The translations under genes were made by a program, and so were the position numbers. The notes below the pieces were generated by a model that saw only the letters and a list, made by a program, of their open reading frames with translations, had not been told where the DNA came from and made no database searches. Source: an uncultured Bacteroidales bacterium (GTDB lineage Bacteria > Bacteroidota > Bacteroidia > Bacteroidales > P3). From it: a stretch of 33,863 nt of DNA. The stretch is from contig CAMXAS010000003.1 in NCBI GenBank assembly GCA_947179195.1, forward strand, positions 1 through 33,863, read 5' to 3'. How positions within the stretch are numbered: position 1 is the first letter of the stretch; each line of letters opens with the position of its first letter. Of the stretch, positions 1-8,551 are shown piece after piece.

Positions 1-1
1 C

Positions 2-1681
2 ATGCTGCGCGAAGTTTTGCGGACGCGCAAGCAGACACTGCCCGACCCCAAGGTGTTGGGCAGCGCGGGCAGTTTTTTCGCGAATCCGGTGGTGCCGGCC
101 CTGCATTACGAGCGTTTGAAGGCCGAATACGCCGGTTTGCCGGGGCATCCCGTGGCGCAGGGTGTCAAGATTCCGGCCGCCTGGCTCATCGAACAATGCG
201 GTTGGAAAGGCTATCGGGACGGCGATGCGGGTGTCTATGAAGGCCAGCCGCTCGTCTTAGTCAATCACGGCATGGCCACCGGCGCCGAGATATGGGCGTT
301 GGCCGGCCGCATAGGCGACAGCGTGGAAAAGAAGTTCGGCATCCGCTTGCAGGCGGAAGTCTGTCTTTACGGGACGGAAGAAGATAAACGGCAGTTGCAT
401 TATCAGGCCGTGTTGGACAGGATGTTCCACAGCCTGCCGATGTTCCAGCGCATCGGGGCGGCGGCCTACAAGGCCGACCTATCCAATACGGAGAAGATGA
501 TGGAGGCTTTGAACCATCCGTACCGGCGGTTCAAGTCCGTCCATGTGGCGGGGACGAACGGCAAGGGCTCCTGCTCGCATCTGCTGGCCGCCGTCTTTCA
601 GGCGGCGGGCTACAAGACCGGGCTTTACACCTCGCCGCACCTGAAGGATTTCAGGGAGCGTATCCGCATCAACGGCGAGATGATTCCCCAAGAGCGCGTC
701 ATCGCGTTCTATGAGGCCAACGCGCCCTTGTTCGAACGCATCAAGGCCTCGTTCTTCGAAATGACGGTGGCGATGGCGTTCGATTATTTCGCACGGGAGC
801 ACGTGGAAATCGCGGTGATAGAAGTTGGCATGGGCGGCCGGCTCGATTCGACGAACGTCATCACGCCCGAACTGTCGGTCATCACGAACATCAGCCCGGA
901 CCATATGCAGTTCCTGGGCGATACGTTGGCGAAAATCGCTGAAGAGAAAGCCGGCATCATCAAACCGGAGGTACCGGTCGTCATCGGTGAGACACAGGCG
1001 CAGACGTCGCCGGTGTTCCAGAAGAAGGCGGCCGCGTGCGGCAGTCCGATTGTGTTCGCCGACACCGTGTTTACCGCGCGTCTGAAAGAAGATACGCCCG
1101 AGGGGCTGCACGTGGATGTGGCCAAGCACGGCAGTCCGTATATGGCGGATTTGGTTTGCGCGTTGCGCGGATCGTCCTACCAGTTGAAGAACATCGCGAC
1201 GGTGCTGGCCGCGGTGGAGCGGTTGAAGGAGAAATACACGCTCGGCGAGACGGATATCAGGAACGGCTTCCGGCAGGTTATGGAAACGACGGGCTTGCGC
1301 GGCCGCTGGCAGCAGATCGGCCAAAAGCCGGATGTGTTCGTCGATACGGGACATAACGAAGGCGGCGTGGCCTTGGTCATGGAAATGATAGCCAAACGGC
1401 GGTTCAAACATCTGCGCATCGTTTGGGGCATGGTGCGGGACAAGGATATCTCTCACGTCATGGCCCTGTTGCCGAAGGAGGCGACCTATTATTTCTGCGC
1501 CGCGGACATCGAGCGCGCGTTGCCGGCCAAGGATATGGCGGCGCAGGGGGCGGCCTTCTCGTTGCAGGGCAAAGCCTACGCCTCGGTATGGGCGGCCTTG
1601 CGGGCGGCTAAGGCGGAGGCGGAACCGGACGATTTGATTTATGTGGGCGGCAGTACGTTTGTGGTGGCGGAAGTGTTGTAA
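2..1681 (+). CDS. 5'-truncated MurB (UDP-N-acetylenolpyruvoylglucosamine reductase, C-terminal part) fused in frame to FolC (dihydrofolate/folylpolyglutamate synthase)
   Basis: N-terminal ~125 aa carry MurB C-terminal hallmarks (KVLGSAGSFFANPVV, VKIPAAWLIEQCGWKGYRDGDAGVY, LVNHGMATGAEIWALAGRI, FGIRLQAEV). From ~401 nt the sequence is FolC/Mur-ligase-like (LPMFQRIGAAAYKADLSNT, VHVAGTNGKGSCSH, GLYTSPHLKDFRERIRING, EVGMGGRLDSTNVI, SVITNISPDHMQFLG). No stop between the domains. The MurB start lies upstream of the window. Confidence 0.88.
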   Translation: MLREVLRTRKQTLPDPKVLGSAGSFFANPVVPALHYERLKAEYAGLPGHPVAQGVKIPAAWLIEQCGWKGYRDGDAGVYEGQPLVLVNHGMATGAEIWALAGRIGDSVEKKFGIRLQAEVCLYGTEEDKRQLHYQAVLDRMFHSLPMFQRIGAAAYKADLSNTEKMMEALNHPYRRFKSVHVAGTNGKGSCSHLLAAVFQAAGYKTGLYTSPHLKDFRERIRINGEMIPQERVIAFYEANAPLFERIKASFFEMTVAMAFDYFAREHVEIAVIEVGMGGRLDSTNVITPELSVITNISPDHMQFLGDTLAKIAEEKAGIIKPEVPVVIGETQAQTSPVFQKKAAACGSPIVFADTVFTARLKEDTPEGLHVDVAKHGSPYMADLVCALRGSSYQLKNIATVLAAVERLKEKYTLGETDIRNGFRQVMETTGLRGRWQQIGQKPDVFVDTGHNEGGVALVMEMIAKRRFKHLRIVWGMVRDKDISHVMALLPKEATYYFCAADIERALPAKDMAAQGAAFSLQGKAYASVWAALRAAKAEAEPDDLIYVGGSTFVVAEVL

Positions 1682-1705
1682 AAAGCATATAAAGGAAAGC
1701 GGACG

Positions 1706-3322
1706 ATGTTGAAGAAAATGCCGGATACCATCGTATTGGTATTCTACATGGTGCTGACGGCGGCGGCGCTGACATGGGTGGTGCCGAGCGGCGAGTATGT
1801 GCGCGAATGGACGGAAGTGGACGGCCAGATGAAAGAGGTGGTCGTGGACGATTCGTTCCATTATGTGGAGCGTGCGCCGCAACTGTTCAGCGTGTTCTTC
1901 GCGCTGATGAAAGGCTTTGTCGATAAGGCCGACATCATCGTCTTCGTCTTGATTGTGGGCGGCGCGTTTTGGATACTCAACGGTACGGGGGCCATCGACC
2001 GGGGTGTCAAAGCGTTTGTGCGGCGGTTGCGGCGCAGGGAGCGCAAGGGCGGCTGGTGGACGGTGGACGATACGGTGCTGACGCTGATTATGGTCGTATT
2101 CAGCTTGTTCGGCGCGGTGTTCGGCATGAGCGAGGAGACGCTGGCGTTTATCCTGATTTTTGTGCCGATGGCGATTTCGATGGGCTATGACTCGATTGTG
2201 GGCGTAAGTATCAGTTATTTGGCCGCCCATGTCGGGTTTGCGGGCGCGATGCTGAATCCGTTTACGGTGGGCGTGGCGCAGGGCTTGGCCGGTCTGCCGC
2301 TGTTTTCGGGCGTGGAGTACCGGTTCCTGTGCTGGCTCGTGTTGACGGCGGCGGCCGTGGCCGTCGTCTTGGCCTATGCCCGCAAGTTGCGGAAAGACCC
2401 GACGGTTTCGCCCATGTACCGATTGGATGACTTTTGGCGGCGCGGCGCGGAAGCGGCCGTGTCGGAAGGGCTGGCGGACACGGCCGCCGCGGGCGTATTG
2501 ACATCGGCCGTGCGTCGCCGGTATATTGTATATATTGTGCTGGCGGTGACGCAGGTCGTCATGGCCTGTCTGTATCCGATGGCGGCCTTCGATTTGTTCG
2601 GACGGACGTTCCAGTTGCCGGTGCTACCGTGTATCGCGGGGCTGTTCGTGCTGTGCGGCGGCTATGCGGCGCACCGTTCTTCGGCGGCCTTTTCGATGGG
2701 GCTGTTGCTGTTCACGATTCTCTATTTGGTGGTGGGCGTGCTGTGTTACGCCTGGTATATGACCGAAATCGCCGGCCTGTTCTTCGCGATGGGCTTGGCC
2801 GCCGGCTTGGCGTCGGGTTTGGGCATGAATCCGCTCATGCGGCGGTTCATGGAAGGCGTCAAGGATATGTTGGAACCGGCCATGATTATCGGCCTGGCCA
2901 GCGGCATCATCTTCATCCTGCGGGAAGGCAAGATTATCGATACGTTGCTCTACAGCGTCTCTTACGCGATGTCCGAAGCCGGCGAGGTGGCGTCCTTGGC
3001 AGGGATGTATCTGTTCCAGACGCTGTTGAACGTCGTCATGCCGTCCGGTTCGGCCAAGGCCGCGCTGACGATGCCGATTATGGCGCCCCTGTCCGACTTG
3101 TTGCATATCTCGCGGCAGACCACGGTGCTGGCGTTCCAGTTCGGCGACGGTTTCACGAACATGATTACCCCGACCTCGGGCATCCTTATGGGCGTGTTGG
3201 GCGCGGCCCGCATCCCTTATACGGTTTGGCTGAAGTGGGTCTATAAATTCATCCTGTTTTGCATCGGGCTGGGCTTTTTATTGCTCCTGCCCACATTATA
3301 TTTTACGTTTAATGGATTTTAA
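1706..3322 (+). CDS. YfcC-family (DcuC/ArcD-like) membrane transporter
   Basis: 538-aa polytopic protein: MPDTIVLVFYMVLTAAALTWVVPSGEY, IVFVLIVGGAFWILNGTGAIDRGV, FGMSEETLAFILIFVPMAISMGYDS, NVVMPSGSAKAALTMPIMAPLSDLL, typical of the YfcC family. Confidence 0.85.
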   Translation: MLKKMPDTIVLVFYMVLTAAALTWVVPSGEYVREWTEVDGQMKEVVVDDSFHYVERAPQLFSVFFALMKGFVDKADIIVFVLIVGGAFWILNGTGAIDRGVKAFVRRLRRRERKGGWWTVDDTVLTLIMVVFSLFGAVFGMSEETLAFILIFVPMAISMGYDSIVGVSISYLAAHVGFAGAMLNPFTVGVAQGLAGLPLFSGVEYRFLCWLVLTAAAVAVVLAYARKLRKDPTVSPMYRLDDFWRRGAEAAVSEGLADTAAAGVLTSAVRRRYIVYIVLAVTQVVMACLYPMAAFDLFGRTFQLPVLPCIAGLFVLCGGYAAHRSSAAFSMGLLLFTILYLVVGVLCYAWYMTEIAGLFFAMGLAAGLASGLGMNPLMRRFMEGVKDMLEPAMIIGLASGIIFILREGKIIDTLLYSVSYAMSEAGEVASLAGMYLFQTLLNVVMPSGSAKAALTMPIMAPLSDLLHISRQTTVLAFQFGDGFTNMITPTSGILMGVLGAARIPYTVWLKWVYKFILFCIGLGFLLLLPTLYFTFNGF

Positions 3323-3332
3323 TACACGAGAC

Positions 3333-4610
3333 ATGGAAGTCTATAAATTCGGCGGCGCCTCGGTCAAGGGGGCGGAAGCCGTCCGCCATGTGGCGCAGAT
3401 TTTAGCTAAGGAACAAGGCCCGAAAGTATTGGTGTTTTCGGCCATGGGTAAGACGACGAATGCGTTGGAGGCCCTGTTGAACGCGTTTTTCCGTCAGGAA
3501 CCCGACCGGGCGGAGGCGTTCAAGAAACTGATGACCGACCATATCGCCATCTTTCAGGCGTTGTTTACGCCGGATACCGAACGTTACGCACTGGTGCAAG
3601 GCCTGTTGCGGGAACGTTTCGAACAGTTGTACCAGCGTTTGCTGGAAGCGGCGGTGTTGCCTTACGACCAAGCCTACGACCAGATTGTGTCCTATGGAGA
3701 GCGTCTTTCCACGCTGCTGATTGTGAATTATCTGCAGGAGAACGGCTTGCCGGTCGAGATGATTGACGCGGCCGATTTGATTCGGACCGACAGCCGCTTC
3801 CGCGAGGCCAACGTGCAATGGGAAACGACGGTGAAGCAGATACGGGCGGCCGTGTTGCCGCTGTTGGAACAAGGCAAATGGGTGTTGACGCAGGGCTTTA
3901 TCGGCGGCGACGGACAGGGGCATACGACGACCTTGGGCCGGGAAGGCTCCGACTATTCGGCCGCGATACTGGCGCACAGCATCGACGCGCGGCAGATGAC
4001 GATTTGGAAAGACGTGCCGGGCGTACTCAACGCCGACCCCAAGTATTTCTCCAATACGTGCAAGCTGGCGCATATCTCGTACAGCGATGCCACCGAATTG
4101 GCCTATTTCGGCGCCAGCGTCATCCACCCGAAGACCATCAAGCCGTTGCAGAACAAGCATATCCCGCTCTACGTGCGTTCGTTCATCCAACCCGATGAAC
4201 CCGGTACGTGGGTCGGTTTGGATGATGTGGAGAATACGGTCGTGCCGTCCTATATCTTCAAGCCGAATCAGATTCTGCTGTCGGTATATCCCAAGGATTT
4301 CTCGTTCATAGAGGAAATAGGGCTGGCGCGGATCTTCGATTTGTTGGCGCGGTACGGCATGAAGGTCAATCTGATGCAGAACTCCGCGCTGAGTTTCTCC
4401 CTGTGTCTGGATGGGGCCAAAGGCCGTTTCCCCGATTTGTTGGGCGCCCTGTCGGCGGAATTCGACTGCGTCTATAACGAAGGCATGGATTTGGTGACGA
4501 TCCGTCATTATACGCCGGCGGTCGTCGAACAGATCGTGGCCGGTCGCGCCGTATTGCTCGAACAGCGGACGCGGCATACCGTCCAGTTGGTCGTGGCGCG
4601 CAAGGCTTAG
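3333..4610 (+). CDS. lysC: aspartate kinase
   Basis: MEVYKFGGASVKGAEAVRHVAQIL, SYGERLSTLLIVNYL, TTTLGREGSDYSAAILAHSI, IWKDVPGVLNADPK, ELAYFGASVIHPKTI. ATG at 3333 preferred over the upstream in-frame ATG at 3312, which overlaps the transporter. Confidence 0.93.
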   Translation: MEVYKFGGASVKGAEAVRHVAQILAKEQGPKVLVFSAMGKTTNALEALLNAFFRQEPDRAEAFKKLMTDHIAIFQALFTPDTERYALVQGLLRERFEQLYQRLLEAAVLPYDQAYDQIVSYGERLSTLLIVNYLQENGLPVEMIDAADLIRTDSRFREANVQWETTVKQIRAAVLPLLEQGKWVLTQGFIGGDGQGHTTTLGREGSDYSAAILAHSIDARQMTIWKDVPGVLNADPKYFSNTCKLAHISYSDATELAYFGASVIHPKTIKPLQNKHIPLYVRSFIQPDEPGTWVGLDDVENTVVPSYIFKPNQILLSVYPKDFSFIEEIGLARIFDLLARYGMKVNLMQNSALSFSLCLDGAKGRFPDLLGALSAEFDCVYNEGMDLVTIRHYTPAVVEQIVAGRAVLLEQRTRHTVQLVVARKA

Positions 4611-6154
4611 TCCAACGGCTGGTATTCGTAAGCGCCGAGCGTCGGTACGAGCGGGCGGGCAAAGCCCGTGATGTCGCTCTCCGCCACGCCCGAAACGGCG
4701 GCCGGGCTCCCTTTCCGGAAGGCGCCCGACGTGGTGTCGGCGATGCGGAAATCCGTCCGGTTGTATTGGATGTCGTGGAATTTCGGATCTAAATTAATCG
4801 CGCAGGCGGAAAATTTGTCGAGTTCGCCGATAGATGCCGTATTGCGTTGGCGTATCAGGCAGTGGTCGAAAGCGCAAGGGGCGTTCTGCTCGTCTTGGAT
4901 GCCGAGGTAGAGTTGGTCGGAAGAACTGCCGTAGAAGATGCTGTTGATGAAGCGGCAGTTCGAAAAGTCCAAGGTCGCGCCCGCCTGTTTCCCGTCCAGC
5001 ATTTCCAAACTGTAACCGTTGTACGAAGAACTGTGGAACGTGCAATGCGTGAATTTATAACTGCCGCCGCGTTGCAACGAGACCGCCTTGTCGCATTGGC
5101 CGATGACGAGATTGGTGCCCTCTATGGCGTTCCGGTAGGCGACGAGGCCATAGTTGGTCATATTCGTAATCCGCGTGTTTTCGATGGTGAGGCCGAGGTT
5201 ATGCACGGTGGCCGTGGTGGAGGAATCGAGCCAAATGCCGCTTGAACCGTCTTGGATGATGGCGTATCGGATGCTGTGGTCGCCGCTTTCGGCATCCAGC
5301 CAGATGTGCCCCCATTGGCCGGGCTCGTTGCGGTAGTTCGTGTCCAAGTGGAGCCCGCCGAACCGCACGGGATTTTCGAGCGTGCCGTCAATGCGCAGGC
5401 TGCCGCCTTGCTGTACCCAAATGCCGGCGTCCGTGCCGAAATGCAGGCGGGCGCCCGCCGGAATATTCAACGTGACGCCTTCCGGTACCGTCAGATAGCC
5501 GAAAATGGCATAGGGCTTTTCGGCGGTGATGATGGAATCGGGCGACCAAATGAAATAGCGGATATATTGCGTATCGACGCCGCCCGGCTGTTCGGTGCTA
5601 GGGTAGGGGCGCGCGTAAACGCGGTCGGGATGCCAATAGTGGGCGTCCTGTCCGTAGGCGTAGAGATAAACCGATTGCGAGGATTTACTTTCGGCGATGT
5701 CGCATTGGAAATAGGCGTCCACGATGAACGGCTGGTTCTGCCCTGACAGATGGACGCCGCTACGGATAAACGCGAAGACGCTGTCTTTGGCACCGATGAC
5801 CAAATCGCGGATCTCCGTCGAGGTGTCGCCGTTGACCGTGAAGCGGAACGATTCCGAACCGTAGCCGCTTTCGCCCCGCCGGATATAGATGCGGGCGATT
5901 TTGACCGGTTTTTTGCCGGGGTTGTATATCGTGAACCGTTTGACCGGCTCGTTGAGCGTGGAAAGCACCGTATCGAAACAAACGGTGTCGGCTGAGAAAC
6001 GGAGCGGATTGCTACCGGTTTCAAAGTCCGTCGGCTCCTTGCGGCAGGAAACGGCGAAGCATTCGAGCAGCAGGAACAAGCCGACCCACAGCCACAGGCC
6101 GTGGCGGACGGACGGTATCCAACGGTGCGTATCGGATTTAGGCATTGGGTTCAC
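4607..6154 (-). CDS. putative lipoprotein with right-handed parallel beta-helix repeats
   Basis: Hydrophobic leader ending in a lipobox-like LECFAVSC; repetitive beta-helix-like C-terminal half (SIRYAIIQDGSSGIWLDSS.., NTRITNMTNYGLVAYRNAIEGTNLVIGQC); ends in ...PLVPTLGAYEYQ. The start codon may be a downstream ATG (e.g. 6145). Confidence 0.72.
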   Translation of the reverse strand: MNPMPKSDTHRWIPSVRHGLWLWVGLFLLLECFAVSCRKEPTDFETGSNPLRFSADTVCFDTVLSTLNEPVKRFTIYNPGKKPVKIARIYIRRGESGYGSESFRFTVNGDTSTEIRDLVIGAKDSVFAFIRSGVHLSGQNQPFIVDAYFQCDIAESKSSQSVYLYAYGQDAHYWHPDRVYARPYPSTEQPGGVDTQYIRYFIWSPDSIITAEKPYAIFGYLTVPEGVTLNIPAGARLHFGTDAGIWVQQGGSLRIDGTLENPVRFGGLHLDTNYRNEPGQWGHIWLDAESGDHSIRYAIIQDGSSGIWLDSSTTATVHNLGLTIENTRITNMTNYGLVAYRNAIEGTNLVIGQCDKAVSLQRGGSYKFTHCTFHSSSYNGYSLEMLDGKQAGATLDFSNCRFINSIFYGSSSDQLYLGIQDEQNAPCAFDHCLIRQRNTASIGELDKFSACAINLDPKFHDIQYNRTDFRIADTTSGAFRKGSPAAVSGVAESDITGFARPLVPTLGAYEYQPLD

Positions 6155-6863
6155 GATGAATCAACAGTTTGAATCCGACCCCGTGTACGTTCAGGATTTC
6201 GGAAGTGGAGTGTTCTTTGAGCAAACGTCTTAGTTTTGCTATATATACATCCATGCTGCGGGCGTTGAAATAGTTGTCGCTATGCCATATCTTGACAAGC
6301 GCCTCGCCGCGTTCCACCACCTGGCCTTCGCGCAGGCAGAGCGCGAGCAGCAGTTCCGATTCCTTGGACGTCAGCCCGATTTGCTGCGCATCGTTGAACA
6401 GCATCTGTTTCGTGTAGTCGAAGCGGATGTTGCCCAAATCGAAAATCTGTTCCTTTTGCGGCGCGGGCTGAAGCGCCATGCGGCGCGAGATGGCCTGAAT
6501 CCGCAACAGGAGTTCGTCCATGCTGAACGGCTTGGTCAGATAGTCGTCGCCGCCCACCTGAAAGCCTTTCAAACGGTCGGCCTCCAACGTCTTGGCCGTC
6601 AGGAACAGGATGGGGATATTGGCGTCTTTCTTGCGGATGTCCTTGGCTAAGGAGAAACCGTCCTTGACCGGCATCATGACATCGGTGATGCAGAAGTTGT
6701 AGCCGCCGTCCAAAAACGCTTTCAAGGCCTCTTCGCCATTGGTGAACAGGCCGACCGCAAACCCTTTGTTTTCCAAATAGGATTTGAGGAAGCCGCCCAA
6801 ATTCGTGTCGTCCTCGGCTAAGAGAATCGTCAAGGTCGGTTTGTCGGACTGCAGTTTATTCAT
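6138..6863 (-). CDS. rprY: OmpR-family response regulator (RprY-like)
   Basis: Receiver domain LLAEDDTNLGGFLK..ITDVMMPVKDGFSL..ILFLTAKT..GGDDYLTKPF and a winged-helix DNA-binding domain; directly downstream of a histidine kinase. Confidence 0.85.
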   Translation of the reverse strand: MNKLQSDKPTLTILLAEDDTNLGGFLKSYLENKGFAVGLFTNGEEALKAFLDGGYNFCITDVMMPVKDGFSLAKDIRKKDANIPILFLTAKTLEADRLKGFQVGGDDYLTKPFSMDELLLRIQAISRRMALQPAPQKEQIFDLGNIRFDYTKQMLFNDAQQIGLTSKESELLLALCLREGQVVERGEALVKIWHSDNYFNARSMDVYIAKLRRLLKEHSTSEILNVHGVGFKLLIHREPNA

Positions 6864-6880
6864 ATTGCAAATATACGCTT

Positions 6881-8461
6881 TTATTCGGATAACGCCGCCG
6901 ATTTAACTACGGTCGGAAACCGCAGGTGAAACACCGAGCCTTTTTTCAGTTCGCTTTCCACCCAAATCTTACCCTTGTGTTGCTCCGTAATGGATTTGAC
7001 GAAACTGAGCCCCAGGCCGAAACCGTAATGCTTTTGGGCGTTGCCGGCCGGCACGCGGTACAGCTTCTCGAAAATCTTGTGCCATTGCTTTTTCGGGATG
7101 CCGATGCCGTTGTCGGCCACCGTGATTTCGATGCCGTCGGGCGTGTCGTGGCTGTCGATTTGGATGAGGGGGGCGCGTTCGCAGTATTTGTTCGCGTTTT
7201 CGATGAGGTTGGTGAACACGCTGATAAGCCGTTCCTTGTCGCCGAAAAACAGCGTGCGCGTCGCCTGCAGGTCGGTCTGAATCCGGCCGCGGTTCAACAT
7301 GATTTGGAAACCGCTGTAATTGATGGCCTGCCGGATGATGTCATGCAGGTCGCATTCCTGACGGTTGAGCTGATAGAACCCCTTTTCGAGCGTCGAAATC
7401 TCTATCATCTGACGGCTGAGCTGTTGCAGGCGTCCGCTTTCATGCTGGACGATATGCAACAGGTTCTGTATCTCCGCCTCGCCGTAATGGATGTCCGGGT
7501 CGCGGAACGACTCGCAGACCAACGAGATGGTGGAAACCGGCGTCTTGATTTCGTGCGTGATATGGTTGATGAAATCGGCCTTTTGTACGGCGAACCGGTG
7601 CTGCTTGATGACGGCGTTCAACGTGTAGGCGAACGCGAACGCCTGCAAGCCGAACAACAACAGCGTCACCAGGCCGAGATACCACATGCGGGAAGCGATG
7701 AACACGGTCTGTTGCGGAAAATCGACCATGAGGAAATAGGCGTCGGGCGACGGGTCGTTCGGAAACAGCGGATAGAAATAGGGGCTTTGCAGCAGGCGGA
7801 CGCCGTAGTCGCGGGAGCGGCGGACAATGAGTTTGGAAAGATCGGTGCTGAAAATGCCCCATTCGAAACTGGTATGGAGGCCTTTGGCGTTCAACTCCCG
7901 CGCGATGAGGCTGTCCACCTCGTAGGGGTTGAGGCGGGCGAGCAGGTTCTGTTCGGGCGTATGCCGCAGGGTTTCGCGCAACAGGTCGTCGAACAGGCGG
8001 CTGTTGAGCAAGAGCAGCGCGCGTTCCTGTTCCATGGCGCGGTAGGTGTGTTGCAGATGGCGGATGTGGGCGGCGGAGGGGCGCACCGGGACGGAGACGG
8101 GTAGCGTGTCCGGCCCGGGTTGCGGGTCGGTCAGCACGAAATTATCCTGCGCATTTTGGCTGAAAGACCGTTCTTCAAACGCGACATCCGGATAAGTCTG
8201 CCGCAGGGCGGCCATGCGCGTGTTGAGCGTGTCGATGCGGCGGATGAGTTCGGTATGCTGCCGGTAACGCAATACGCGTTCGGCGATGTCGCGGCGGTTG
8301 ATTTGGAAGACCACCTCGTCCATCGCCTGGTTGACCGTGTTCTTGAAAATCTGCTCCTGCAGGTGGAACACCTGCAGGGTCCAGTAAATCTGTACGGAGA
8401 TGAAGCCCAGCAGGGCGATGCTCATGGTACAGATGATATAGAACAGCTTTTTCTTGTTCAT
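6881..8461 (-). CDS. rprX: two-component sensor histidine kinase (RprX-like)
   Basis: Two TM segments; H-box FINHITHEIKTPVSTISLV; HATPase_c motifs IENANKYC, VADNGIGIPKK, HYGFGLGLSFVK. Start set at MNKKKLFY (8461) because a -7 element lies at 8498-8505. Confidence 0.87.
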   Translation of the reverse strand: MNKKKLFYIICTMSIALLGFISVQIYWTLQVFHLQEQIFKNTVNQAMDEVVFQINRRDIAERVLRYRQHTELIRRIDTLNTRMAALRQTYPDVAFEERSFSQNAQDNFVLTDPQPGPDTLPVSVPVRPSAAHIRHLQHTYRAMEQERALLLLNSRLFDDLLRETLRHTPEQNLLARLNPYEVDSLIARELNAKGLHTSFEWGIFSTDLSKLIVRRSRDYGVRLLQSPYFYPLFPNDPSPDAYFLMVDFPQQTVFIASRMWYLGLVTLLLFGLQAFAFAYTLNAVIKQHRFAVQKADFINHITHEIKTPVSTISLVCESFRDPDIHYGEAEIQNLLHIVQHESGRLQQLSRQMIEISTLEKGFYQLNRQECDLHDIIRQAINYSGFQIMLNRGRIQTDLQATRTLFFGDKERLISVFTNLIENANKYCERAPLIQIDSHDTPDGIEITVADNGIGIPKKQWHKIFEKLYRVPAGNAQKHYGFGLGLSFVKSITEQHKGKIWVESELKKGSVFHLRFPTVVKSAALSE

Positions 8462-8497
8462 GGCGAGTGACGCTCGGCCGCCGGTGGCCGCTTCGGA

Positions 8498-8505
8498 CAA
8501 AGTTA
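8498..8505 (-). promoter_or_regulatory. Candidate -7 element (TAACTTTG) for rprX-rprY
   Basis: TAACTTTG on the minus strand matches TAnnTTTG; ~37 nt upstream of the MNKKK start. Confidence 0.55.
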
Positions 8506-8517
8506 CGAAATTTTTGT

Positions 8518-8525
8518 TACCTTTG
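8518..8525 (+). promoter_or_regulatory. Candidate -7 element (TACCTTTG) for lpxC/fabZ
   Basis: TACCTTTG matches TAnnTTTG; 27 nt upstream of ATG 8552. Confidence 0.6.
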
Positions 8526-8551
8526 CACCTTATATTATTTTAAGGATAACT

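Noticed and set aside
479-2230. 583-aa minus-strand ORF opposite folC and the transporter
   Set aside because: Same register as the sense genes, H/R/Q-rich low-information translation; codon-bias artefact.
3402-4577. 391-aa minus-strand ORF opposite aspartate kinase
   Set aside because: Antisense of a strongly conserved enzyme; no independent evidence of coding.
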